Source: Mixta intestinalis (lineage in GTDB: Bacteria > Pseudomonadota > Gammaproteobacteria > Enterobacterales > Enterobacteriaceae). Taken from it: 64,000 bases of DNA. Positions within the stretch are counted from its first letter, which is position 1. Every line of letters begins with the position of its first letter. Shown one piece after another: positions 26,996 through 34,802 of this stretch. A program made the position numbers and the translations under genes. The notes beneath the pieces are model-generated. The model was not told the DNA's origin and made no database searches. It saw nothing but the letters and a program-made list of their open reading frames with translations. The stretch lies in assembly GCF_009914055.1 (NCBI RefSeq), contig NZ_CP028271.1, positions 1,798,001 through 1,862,000 on the forward strand, written 5' to 3'.

Positions 26996-27140
26996 TGCTG
27001 TTTCCTGCTGTGTGGTAGGAAAAAATGGCTGGTCAGCCAGATCAGGATTATTGACGGGGCAGGAAAGGAAAGGCTGTAGCGTTTATCTTAAAAAAAATAA
27101 CCGGCCCTAATCACTCGCAGAGAAACGGCGCGCGGCATGA

Positions 27141-27175
27141 ATAAAAACGGGCGATCGGCATTACCAATCGCCCGT
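27141..27175 (-). terminator. Rho-independent terminator of the tcy operon
   Basis: On the minus strand, ACGGGCGAT pairs perfectly with ATCGCCCGT across an 11-base loop and is followed by TTTTTAT. It lies 44 bases after the tcyN stop codon. Confidence 0.85.
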
Positions 27176-27218
27176 AACAGCTTAATATTTAAGACTAACC
27201 CAGAGCATACCGGGCCAG

Positions 27219-27971
27219 CTATTGGCTGAGGAATTTCTCCAGGAACTGGCGGGTACGCGCCTGCTGCGGTTGCGCAAACAGCGTTTTTGCCGGGCCCTGT
27301 TCGACGATACGCCCCTGATCCATAAAAATAGCGCGATCGGCTACGTCACGGGCGAAGCTCATTTCATGGGTAACGATCACCATGGTGCGCTTCTCCTGCG
27401 CCAGCGAACGAATGGTGTTTAACACCTCGCCCACCAGCTCCGGGTCCAGCGCCGATGTTGGTTCATCAAACAGAATCACTTCCGGGCGCATCGCCAGCGC
27501 TCGGGCAATCGCCACGCGCTGCTGCTGCCCCCCGGAAAGACGGCGTGGATAGCTATTCTCTTTACCCTGCAATCCTACCTTTTCCAGCAGCATACGCGCG
27601 CGGGCAATCGCCTCCGCTTTCGGTTCGCCCTTAACGATCACCGGGCCTTCGATAATGTTCTCCAGCACCGAACGATGCGGAAACAGATTAAAGCTCTGGA
27701 AAACGAAGCCCACCTGCTGCCGTAGCTGGCGCACACGCTCTTTCTGTTTGCCGATGGGTTGCGCCGCGTCGATTTCGATGCCACCTACCTTAATGGTGCC
27801 GCTGTTCGGCTCCTCCAGCAGGTTGATGCTGCGCAACAGCGTGGTTTTACCCGAACCGCTGGGGCCGATAATCGCCACCACTTCGCCGGAGGCCACCTCC
27901 AGATCGATACCGTGCAGCACCGTCTGACCGTTAAACTGTTTCACCAGCTTTTTCACTTCAATGGCGCTCAT
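27219..27971 (-). CDS. tcyN: L-cystine ABC transporter ATP-binding protein
   Basis: A 250-residue ABC ATPase with Walker A GPSGSGKTT, signature RLSGGQQQRVAIARAL, Walker B VILFDEPTSALDP and the switch His in VTHEMSF. It matches the E. coli cystine/diaminopimelate transporter subunit TcyN (YecC). The start overlaps the end of tcyL by four bases. It powers uptake of cystine delivered by TcyJ. Confidence 0.95.
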   Translation of the reverse strand: MSAIEVKKLVKQFNGQTVLHGIDLEVASGEVVAIIGPSGSGKTTLLRSINLLEEPNSGTIKVGGIEIDAAQPIGKQKERVRQLRQQVGFVFQSFNLFPHRSVLENIIEGPVIVKGEPKAEAIARARMLLEKVGLQGKENSYPRRLSGGQQQRVAIARALAMRPEVILFDEPTSALDPELVGEVLNTIRSLAQEKRTMVIVTHEMSFARDVADRAIFMDQGRIVEQGPAKTLFAQPQQARTRQFLEKFLSQ

Positions 27972-28636
27972 TTTTCCTCCCGATCCTGGCGGTTAACCCA
28001 TGCTTCCAGCCGGTTTTGCAGCGCTGACAGCACCGTTGCCATGATCCAGTAGATCAGCGACGCCGCCAGATACATGGTGAACACTTCCAGCGTGCGCGAG
28101 GTGATCAGCTGCGCCTGACGGAACAGCTCCGGCACCTGAATGGTGGCGGCCAGCGAGGTATCTTTTACCAGGCTGATAAAGCTGTTGCCCAACGGCGGCA
28201 ATGCGGTACGCGCCGCCTGTGGCAGTACCACCCGACGCAGCGTTTGCCAGCGCGTCATGCCGATGCTTGCCGCCGCCTCCCACTGACCGCGCTCAATGGC
28301 GGCGATAGCGCCGCGCAGTGATTCAGAAGCGTAGGCGGCGGTGTTCAGCGACAGGCCAATCATCGCCGAGGGGATAGGATCGAGTTCAATCCCAAACTGC
28401 GGCAGACCGTAATAGATCATAAACAGCTGCGCGATCAGCGGCGTGCCGCGAAAGATCGAAACATAAATGCGTGCCAGCCAGGCGACGGGCCAGAACGCGG
28501 AGAGCCGCATCAGCGCCAGTATAAAGCCCAGCACCAGCCCGAAGAACATGCCGCCGATGCTGAGCTGTAGGGTGAAAACCGCGCCCTTCAATAAAAAAGG
28601 TGCTGAATCCAGCACCAGTTGAATACTCTCTTGCAT
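27968..28636 (-). CDS. tcyL: L-cystine ABC transporter permease
   Basis: A 222-residue polar amino-acid permease (HisM type) with about five membrane segments and the EAA loop (QWEAAASIGMTRWQTLRRVVLPQA). It corresponds to E. coli TcyL (YecS). It overlaps tcyN at one end and abuts tcyJ at the other (shared base 28636), indicating tight co-translation. Confidence 0.95.
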   Translation of the reverse strand: MQESIQLVLDSAPFLLKGAVFTLQLSIGGMFFGLVLGFILALMRLSAFWPVAWLARIYVSIFRGTPLIAQLFMIYYGLPQFGIELDPIPSAMIGLSLNTAAYASESLRGAIAAIERGQWEAAASIGMTRWQTLRRVVLPQAARTALPPLGNSFISLVKDTSLAATIQVPELFRQAQLITSRTLEVFTMYLAASLIYWIMATVLSALQNRLEAWVNRQDREEK

Positions 28637-29436
28637 TATTTAGTGACGTCCGCGCCAAACCATTTTTCGGAAATCTTGTTCAGCGAGCCATCTTTCTGCA
28701 TTTCCGCAATCGCCTGGTTGATGGCGTTCAGCAGATCTTCATTGCCCTTACGCAGCGCCACGCCCGCTTCCTGGCGTGAGAACGCCGGGCCCGCTGCGGC
28801 CATGGTATTACCGGTTTTCTTCACCAGATCCAGCGCCGCCAGGCGATCGACCAGAATGGCGTCAAGACGGCCAGAGCGCAGATCCTGATATTTTGTCGGA
28901 TCGTCATCATAGGTGCGGATATCAACGTCTTTGACATTAGCACGCAGCCACTCTTCATAGTTGGTACCGAGGCCGACGCCCACTTTTTTACCTGCCAGAT
29001 CCTGCGCCTTGTTGATGCTGCCCTCTTTATCTTTACGGGTCAGCGCCTGGATGCCGGAAACAGTATAGGGCGTGGAGAAGTCATATTTTTTCTTGCGCTG
29101 GTCGGAAATGGTCACCTGGTTAATCACTACGTCGATGCGTTTTGAATCCAGCGAGGCCAGCATGCCATCCCACTTGGTCGGCTTCAGGCTCGCCTTCACG
29201 CCCAGATGCTGCGCCAGCGCCTCGGCAAATTCCACCTCGAATCCGGTCAGTTTACCGCGCTCATCCTGGAAGCTGAACGGCGGATAGGTGCCTTCCAGCC
29301 CTACCAGCAGGCTGCCGCGCTCTTTAACCTTGTTCAGCAGGTTTTCCGCTGCGAAGGTTTTCATATTGACGCCAGCCACCAGCGCCATCGCCATTGCGCC
29401 CAGCACCAGCTGTCGACGTACCTGAGAGAAGATCAT
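28636..29436 (-). CDS. tcyJ: L-cystine-binding periplasmic protein
   Basis: A 266-residue periplasmic binding protein, equal in length to E. coli TcyJ (FliY) and nearly identical in blocks such as LLVGLEGTYPPFSFQ, KPTKWDGMLASLDSKRIDV and YDDDPTKYQDLR. An N-terminal Sec signal ends near NMKTFAAEN. It captures cystine and hands it to TcyL-TcyN. In E. coli the gene directly follows fliZ; here dcyD lies between them. Confidence 0.95.
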   Translation of the reverse strand: MIFSQVRRQLVLGAMAMALVAGVNMKTFAAENLLNKVKERGSLLVGLEGTYPPFSFQDERGKLTGFEVEFAEALAQHLGVKASLKPTKWDGMLASLDSKRIDVVINQVTISDQRKKKYDFSTPYTVSGIQALTRKDKEGSINKAQDLAGKKVGVGLGTNYEEWLRANVKDVDIRTYDDDPTKYQDLRSGRLDAILVDRLAALDLVKKTGNTMAAAGPAFSRQEAGVALRKGNEDLLNAINQAIAEMQKDGSLNKISEKWFGADVTK

Positions 29437-29520
29437 ATTAACCCCGTTTATTGTTGGATTGTGTGCAAACTGCCTGCCGACGCAGTGTCGGAAAGCAAAG
29501 CCGAGCGGTCAGGCTAAGTT

Positions 29521-29551
29521 CTTTTGCCGCAGAGCGCGTCGGCGGCAAAAG
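29521..29551. repeat. Inverted repeat between dcyD and tcyJ
   Basis: CTTTTGCCGC (29521-29530) and GCGGCAAAAG (29542-29551) are a perfect 10-bp inverted repeat with an 11-base loop, in the 158-base gap between dcyD and tcyJ. No T run follows. It could attenuate read-through from fliAZ-dcyD or stabilise a processed mRNA end. Confidence 0.5.
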
Positions 29552-29594
29552 ATGAGTGAACGGACTGATTATAAACCTTTTTCATTTTTTACGA

Positions 29595-30581
29595 TTAGAC
29601 GGAAGGATAATAAGCAAATAACGCCGGTGCGCCGCCGGTATGCACAAACAGCAGCGGCCCTTCGCGACGGAAACGCTGCTGGCTGATGCCGTCGATCAGG
29701 CCCGCCATCGCTTTACCGGTATAGACCGGATCGAGCAGGATGCCCTCCAGTCGCGCCAGCAGTTTCACCGCTTCCATCCCCTCTTCGTTCGGCATGCCGT
29801 AGCGCGGCGCGAAGTAGTCATCCCAGAGCGTAATATCAGCCTGGCTGTTGCTGTGCAGTAGCCCGTCCAGATTCTGCCGCAGCGTATGCACCAGCGGCAG
29901 CTGATCGTCTGATTTACGTGACACTGTCACGCCAACCAGCTCCGTATCCGGCAGCAGCGCTTCCAGGCCGACCGCCAGCCCGGCGTGCGTTCCGGCGCTG
30001 CCGGAGGCCACGACCACGGCGGCAAAATCCACCACGCCTTCGCTTTGATGCGCAATCTCCTGCGCGCATTCGACGTAGCCCAGCGCTCCCAGCGCGTTCG
30101 AGCCGCCTACCGGCACCACGTAAGGCCGAAAGCCCTGCGCCTCCAGCCGAATACGCGCTTCTTCCAGCTGCTGTGCCGGAGCGTGTAGCGCTTCTACCAT
30201 TTCGATTTCGCAGTCAAGCAGATCGAGCAGCAGACGGTTGCCGTTACCGAGATAGTTTTCCGCCTGGGTAGCGATCGGGTTTTCCAGCAGCGCCAGACAC
30301 TTCAGTCCCAGCTTCGCCGCTACCGCCGCGGTTTGCCGCACATGGTTGGACTGGATCGCCCCGGCGGTAATCAGCACGTCTGCCCCTTCGCGCAGCGCAT
30401 CCGCCGCGAGAAATTCCAGCTTGCGCAGCTTGTTACCGCCGAGCGCCAGCGGCGTAATATCATCACGCTTGATAAAGATATCGCGCCCCAGATAGTCGGA
30501 GAGACGCGGCAAATGCTCCAGCGGCGTCGGCGCACCGATCAGCTCAAGACGGGGAAATTGAATAAGGTTAGACAGGGACAA
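29595..30581 (-). CDS. dcyD: D-cysteine desulfhydrase
   Basis: A 328-residue PLP-dependent enzyme cleaving D-cysteine to pyruvate, sulfide and ammonia. The PLP lysine lies in GGNKLRKLEFLAAD, with the later SNHVRQTAAVAAKLG block. I chose the TTG at 30581: GGAGG lies five bases upstream, and the resulting first residues align exactly with the E. coli 328-residue protein. An ATG six codons earlier would swallow that ribosome site. It lies between fliZ and tcyJ, while E. coli has it after tcyJ. Confidence 0.93.
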   Translation of the reverse strand: MSLSNLIQFPRLELIGAPTPLEHLPRLSDYLGRDIFIKRDDITPLALGGNKLRKLEFLAADALREGADVLITAGAIQSNHVRQTAAVAAKLGLKCLALLENPIATQAENYLGNGNRLLLDLLDCEIEMVEALHAPAQQLEEARIRLEAQGFRPYVVPVGGSNALGALGYVECAQEIAHQSEGVVDFAAVVVASGSAGTHAGLAVGLEALLPDTELVGVTVSRKSDDQLPLVHTLRQNLDGLLHSNSQADITLWDDYFAPRYGMPNEEGMEAVKLLARLEGILLDPVYTGKAMAGLIDGISQQRFRREGPLLFVHTGGAPALFAYYPSV

Positions 30582-30697
30582 AGCAGCCTCCACGCGCACA
30601 GGTTAATGGCTACAGTGTTGCAGAAGATGCGACGGCGATCTATGGTCAGTTCGTGTGATAGCGCGTTGATTTAGCGCGTTTTCAGAAAAGTCAGCGC

Positions 30698-30723
30698 GGC
30701 ACGGATGAAAACTCACCCGTGCC
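30698..30723 (-). terminator. Hairpin after fliZ
   Basis: GGCACGG and CCGTGCC form a perfect 7-bp stem with a 12-base loop, seven bases after the fliZ stop. T residues appear further downstream on the minus strand but no uninterrupted run follows, so termination may be partial. Confidence 0.5.
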
Positions 30724-30729
30724 TGTCGC

Positions 30730-31233
30730 CTAATTACGCTGCCAGCCTAAAAACTGATCGTATTTGCGCAGGGCGATACGATAATTATTATTTCCGGCGT
30801 CCGGCAGATCGTTCTCCAGACATTCGTGCCAGCTGCCGCCGCGTAATTTTTCCGCCGGATAGTTTTTCGCCGACAGCATATCGTCCAGCCGACGCAGGCG
30901 AACCACATATTCGCGGATGGTGCTGTGACTCATTTCAGTCTGTTCAAACAGGTACTGTTTAAACGCCATAATGTCGAAATAGTTGGGATGGGTATTACAA
31001 TAAATATCGCTACAAAACCGACAGAGCGCGGTCAGTTCATGTTGTAATTTAAGCCAGACCTGATCGTCGATAGGCTGATCCATCCGGGAAATGGCTTCTT
31101 TATTGATAATCTGTCCACGAAAGACTAACGCCATTCTGTCGAGAACTTTACCGCAGTGCGAGCAATGACCTTGGCTATGTTTGAAATCTTTAAGATAACG
31201 GCTTAATGGCCTCGTTTTTAGTTTGGTTCCCAT
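30730..31233 (-). CDS. fliZ: Flagellar regulator FliZ
   Basis: A 167-residue regulator matching E. coli FliZ (183 residues) in PLSRYLKDFKHSQ, the paired Cys motifs (CSHCGKVLD and CRFCSD), FKQYLFEQTEMS, EYVVRLRRL and NNYRIALRKY. The C-terminal tail is shorter. FliZ promotes flagellar gene expression and represses RpoS-dependent genes by binding their promoters. It lies 47 bases after fliA and is co-transcribed with it. Confidence 0.95.
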   Translation of the reverse strand: MGTKLKTRPLSRYLKDFKHSQGHCSHCGKVLDRMALVFRGQIINKEAISRMDQPIDDQVWLKLQHELTALCRFCSDIYCNTHPNYFDIMAFKQYLFEQTEMSHSTIREYVVRLRRLDDMLSAKNYPAEKLRGGSWHECLENDLPDAGNNNYRIALRKYDQFLGWQRN

Positions 31234-31280
31234 TAAGGAGACCCCCGGTTATATGTCCTCGAAAGCGAGAGCTAACGCTG

Positions 31281-32003
31281 TCAGCGCGCTCCCGTTAACC
31301 GGGCGCGCAGGCGTTTAATCGCCTGACTGTGCAGCTGGCTGACGCGGGACTCGCCCACCTCTAACACGGCGCCAATCTCTTTCAGGTTTAGCTCTTCCTG
31401 GTAATACAGTGTCAGCACCATTTTTTCGCGTTCGGGCAGCGCCTCGATCGCTTCAATGACACGTTCACGGAGATTCCCTTCCATCAGCTGGTGGAGCGGG
31501 TTAGCATCTTCATGCCCTTCCGTCACCAGTTCCGCACTGTCGCCATGTTCTTCACGATATTCGTCGTAAGAGAAAAGCTGGCTGTTATTGGTATCCAGCA
31601 AAATCTGACGGTACTCCTCCAGCGAAACATTGAGCTGCTTAGCGACTTCCTGTTCCGATGCGGCGCGTCCCAGCGTCTGTTCGCACTGGTGCATGGCGCT
31701 CGCCACCTCACGCGCATTGCGGCGCACGCTGCGCGGTGCCCAGTCGCGGCTGCGCAGTTCATCCAGCATGGCGCCACGGATACGCTGCACGGCATAGGTG
31801 GTAAACGCGGTGCCCTGTAGCGCGTCGTAACGCTCCACGGCATTCAGCAGCCCGATGCCTCCGGCCTGCAGTAAATCGTCCAGCTCAACACTCGCGGGCA
31901 GCCGTACCTGCAGGCGCAACGCCTCATGGCGTACCAGCGGTACATATCGCTGCCACAGCGAATGCTTATCCATCACGCCGTCGGCGGTATAGAGATCGTT
32001 CAC
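31281..32003 (-). CDS. fliA: Flagellar sigma factor FliA (sigma-28)
   Basis: A 240-residue sigma factor for class 3 flagellar genes. Region 2 (LPASVELDDLLQAGGIGLLNAVERYD), region 3 (RSRDWAPRSVRRNAREV) and region 4 (LTLYYQEELNLKEIGAVLEVGESRVSQLHSQA, in part) match E. coli FliA. The start is GTG, as in E. coli. A sigma-28-type promoter lies just upstream, consistent with autoregulation. Matching sites precede both fliC copies and fliD in this window. Confidence 0.97.
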   Translation of the reverse strand: MNDLYTADGVMDKHSLWQRYVPLVRHEALRLQVRLPASVELDDLLQAGGIGLLNAVERYDALQGTAFTTYAVQRIRGAMLDELRSRDWAPRSVRRNAREVASAMHQCEQTLGRAASEQEVAKQLNVSLEEYRQILLDTNNSQLFSYDEYREEHGDSAELVTEGHEDANPLHQLMEGNLRERVIEAIEALPEREKMVLTLYYQEELNLKEIGAVLEVGESRVSQLHSQAIKRLRARLTGAR

Positions 32004-32027
32004 TTTGACTACCCTGCGTTAGTTACG

Positions 32028-32054
32028 TTATCGGCATGATTATCCGGTTCTGTA
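32028..32054 (-). promoter_or_regulatory. Sigma-28 promoter of fliA
   Basis: On the minus strand TACA, 15 bases, then a perfect GCCGATAA. The consensus is TAAA-N15-GCCGATAA, so only one base differs. It lies 25-51 bases upstream of the fliA start. Confidence 0.8.
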
Positions 32055-32464
32055 GGGTGATCGATTGGCAGAATAGGGGTAAAAAAGACGGGTTATTTCG
32101 AAAATGTGTGTGACCACTATCGGCGCAAGGCCGTTAAGCTCTCATCTTCCTCACGGTAAGTTGCGGAATCGATTTTAGCGGGATGCAGGCGGTTACTACG
32201 GCCCGCCACGATAAACCGCACGCGTTGCTTAAACGGTTCGGATAAAACAGCAACAGCGCTCAATCGTTATACCGATCGCCGCCGCGCCAACGACCTGTTT
32301 TGCCTGATTATCGACAGCCTGGCACTTTTCTGTAGCCGCCTGCCGTTATCCGCAATAAAGCCTCTGCTTTGCCTCTTTATTTGCGCCATTGCCGAATCAG
32401 GCGAGGCGTAATCTTTAGGTCATGCCCTGAGAGGCCCCCCTACTTATTGACATCGAGACTCTGT
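32055..32464. other. Intergenic region between fliA and rmlA
   Basis: About 410 bases between divergent transcription units with no credible gene. It should hold the rmlA promoter and perhaps an FlhDC-dependent fliA promoter. I could not place a confident -10/-35 pair for rmlA, and no sigma-28 motif faces rmlA. Confidence 0.5.
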
Positions 32465-33334
32465 ATGAAAGGTATCGTACTTGCCGGCGGCACAGGCTCC
32501 CGACTGCATCCGGTTACCTGCGGCATATCGAAACAGCTGCTGCCGGTGTATGACAAGCCGATGATCTACTATCCGCTTTCCGTGCTGATGCTGGCGGGCA
32601 TTAATGAGATTCTGGTGATTACCACGCAAGAAGATCTGCCGGCGTTCCGGCGGCTGCTGGGCGATGGCAGCCAGTTTGGTATTCAACTGACCTTCGCGGT
32701 ACAGCCGAAGCCGGAAGGCGTGGCGCAGGCATTTATCATCGGTGAAGCGTTCCTGGCGGGCGACCGCTGCGCGCTGGTGCTGGGCGACAATATTTTCTTT
32801 GGTCAGAGCTTTGCAAAAAAGCTGGAAACGGTCAGCGCGCGTGATGTCGGTGCCACGGTATTCGGCTATCAGGTTATGGACCCGGAGCGCTTCGGCGTGG
32901 TGGAGTTTAACCACCAGATGCGGGCCATCTCGCTGGAGGAGAAACCCGCTCAGCCCAAATCAAACTACGCGGTTACCGGCCTCTATTTCTACGACCGCCA
33001 CGTATGCGCGATGGCAAAACAGATCGGGCCCTCGGCACGCGGCGAGCTGGAAATCACCACCCTGAACCAGATGTATCTGGAAGATAACCTGCTGACAGTA
33101 GAGCTGCTGGGGCGCGGCTTCGCCTGGCTCGATACCGGCACGCACGACAGCCTGCTGGAGGCCTCGCACTTTATTCACACCATTGAGAAACGGCAGGGCT
33201 TCAAGGTGGCCTGCCTGGAAGAGATCGCCTGGCGTAAGGGCTGGCTGAGCGCCGAAGCGCTGCGTGAACGGGCGCGCGATCTTGGCAAAACGCAATATGG
33301 CGCCTATCTGCATCTGCTGCTGGTGGAACCATGA
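32465..33334 (+). CDS. rmlA: Glucose-1-phosphate thymidylyltransferase
   Basis: A 289-residue nucleotidyltransferase, the first enzyme of dTDP-L-rhamnose synthesis (glucose-1-phosphate and dTTP to dTDP-glucose). The N-terminal GIVLAGGTGSRLHPVT holds the dTTP-binding loop; KPMIYYPLSVLMLAGI, LVLGDNIFFG and WLDTGTHDSLLEAS are family motifs. The start at 32465 gives the usual family length; earlier in-frame codons belong to the intergenic region. It overlaps rmlC by four bases. Paralogues serve O-antigen or enterobacterial common antigen; the setting beside flagellin suggests a flagellin-sugar role. Confidence 0.93.
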   Translation: MKGIVLAGGTGSRLHPVTCGISKQLLPVYDKPMIYYPLSVLMLAGINEILVITTQEDLPAFRRLLGDGSQFGIQLTFAVQPKPEGVAQAFIIGEAFLAGDRCALVLGDNIFFGQSFAKKLETVSARDVGATVFGYQVMDPERFGVVEFNHQMRAISLEEKPAQPKSNYAVTGLYFYDRHVCAMAKQIGPSARGELEITTLNQMYLEDNLLTVELLGRGFAWLDTGTHDSLLEASHFIHTIEKRQGFKVACLEEIAWRKGWLSAEALRERARDLGKTQYGAYLHLLLVEP

Positions 33335-33879
33335 GGGTTATCGATACGCGTATTCAGGACGTAAAAATCATCGAGCCTGCGGTCTACGGCGACGCGCGCG
33401 GCTTTTTTCTTGAGACCTTCGAAAAGCGCCGCTATCAGCAGCTGCTGAACATTGAGGCGGAGTTCGTCCAGGATAACTACTCCCGCTCCGCCCGCCATGT
33501 ACTGCGCGGGCTGCACTATCAGAAAACCCGCCCGCAGGGCAAGCTGGTGCGCGTGGTACGCGGCGAGGTATTTGACGTCGCCGTGGATATTCGTCCCGGT
33601 TCGCCCACCTTCGGCCAGTGGGAAGGCGTCATTCTCTCGGAAGAGAATAAACGTCAGTTGTGGATACCGCCCGGCCTGGCACACGGCTTTGTAGTGCTCT
33701 CAGCAGAGGCGGATTTTGAATATAAATGTACCGATTACTACCAGCCGCAGGATGAAGCCTGCCTGCGCTGGAACGATCCGACAATCAATATCGACTGGCC
33801 GGTTACCGCACCGCTGCTGTCGGAAAAAGATCAACAAGGATTATCTCTGACGGAGTTGATGCCATGCGCATACTGTTAA
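33331..33879 (+). CDS. rmlC: dTDP-4-dehydrorhamnose 3,5-epimerase
   Basis: A 182-residue cupin-fold epimerase. VYGDARGFFLETF, VQDNYSRSARHVLRGLHYQ (catalytic His in LRGLH), VFDVAVDIR and IPPGLAHGF match RmlC. It converts dTDP-4-keto-6-deoxyglucose to the L-rhamno form. It overlaps rmlA by four bases and rmlD by 16, so the three genes are translationally linked. Confidence 0.95.
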   Translation: MRVIDTRIQDVKIIEPAVYGDARGFFLETFEKRRYQQLLNIEAEFVQDNYSRSARHVLRGLHYQKTRPQGKLVRVVRGEVFDVAVDIRPGSPTFGQWEGVILSEENKRQLWIPPGLAHGFVVLSAEADFEYKCTDYYQPQDEACLRWNDPTINIDWPVTAPLLSEKDQQGLSLTELMPCAYC

Positions 33880-34745
33880 CCGGTGCCTATGGTCAGCTGG
33901 GCCGCTGCCTGCTGGATCGTTTTCCTGCGGGCTGGGTGATGCTCGCCTGCGGTTCGGCGGAACTGGATATTACCGATCGCCAGGCGGTAGATCGTATCGT
34001 GCGCCGTTTTCGCCCGCAGGTCATCATGAACGCTGCCGCCTATACCGCCGTCGATAAGGCGGAGATCGATCGCATCCGCGCAATGAAGATAAACGCGCTG
34101 GGGCCGGAGAATCTGGCGCGGGCGGCGCGTGAAACGGGCGCACAGCTGATCCACATCTCTACCGATTACGTTTTTGACGGCAGCCGCAGCGCACCCTATA
34201 CCGAAAGCGATCTCCCCTGCCCGATCAATTTCTACGGCCTGAGCAAATGGGAAGGTGAAAAACGCGTGCAGGCGATGCTGCCGCAGGCGATTGTGATCCG
34301 CAGCTCCTGGATATTTAGCGAATATGGCAGCAACTTCGTTAAAACGATGCTGCGCCTGGCGCAGGGCCAGGAGACGATCCGCGTGGTCAACGATCAGCGC
34401 GGCTGCCCCACCTACGCGGGCGATCTGGCGGCGATGATGATCCGCCTGGCGGCCGATCCCACGGCGGCAGGCATTTACCACTACAGCGGCGATAAGGCGG
34501 TGAGCTGGTATGAGTTTGCTCTGGCAATTTTCGGTCACTACCAGGCGCTGACCGGTAATCCGGCGCTGAACCGGCTGCAACCCATCAGCAGCCGCCATTA
34601 TGCACAGGATGCGCTGCGTCCCGCCAGCGCGGTGCTGGGCAGCCAGCGTCAAACCGACGCCCGCCCTGGCGACTGGCAATCTGCGCTGGGCACGCTGGCA
34701 GCGATGCTGGTCCAGGATAACGCCCGCTATCCCAACGTGATTTAA
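33864..34745 (+). CDS. rmlD: dTDP-4-dehydrorhamnose reductase
   Basis: A 293-residue extended SDR performing the last step to dTDP-L-rhamnose. The N-terminal LLTGAYGQLGRCL is the nucleotide-binding loop, with NAAAYTAVDKAE, ISTDYVFDG and the catalytic YGLSKWEGE (Tyr and Lys). rmlB (dTDP-glucose 4,6-dehydratase) is absent from this operon, so the second step must be supplied from elsewhere in the genome, for example by an rffG-type gene. Confidence 0.95.
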   Translation: MRILLTGAYGQLGRCLLDRFPAGWVMLACGSAELDITDRQAVDRIVRRFRPQVIMNAAAYTAVDKAEIDRIRAMKINALGPENLARAARETGAQLIHISTDYVFDGSRSAPYTESDLPCPINFYGLSKWEGEKRVQAMLPQAIVIRSSWIFSEYGSNFVKTMLRLAQGQETIRVVNDQRGCPTYAGDLAAMMIRLAADPTAAGIYHYSGDKAVSWYEFALAIFGHYQALTGNPALNRLQPISSRHYAQDALRPASAVLGSQRQTDARPGDWQSALGTLAAMLVQDNARYPNVI

Positions 34746-34763
34746 TCACGCGCCAGAAACTAT

Positions 34764-34791
34764 AACGCCGCTTTTGATAAGCGGCGTTTTT
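34764..34791 (+). terminator. Rho-independent terminator of rmlACD
   Basis: AACGCCGCTT and AAGCGGCGTT form a 10-bp perfect stem with a five-base loop, followed by T residues, 18 bases after the rmlD stop. It lies in a 57-base gap between convergent genes and may serve the glycosyltransferase gene on the other strand as well. Confidence 0.85.
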
Positions 34792-34802
34792 ATGATGGCT
34801 GA

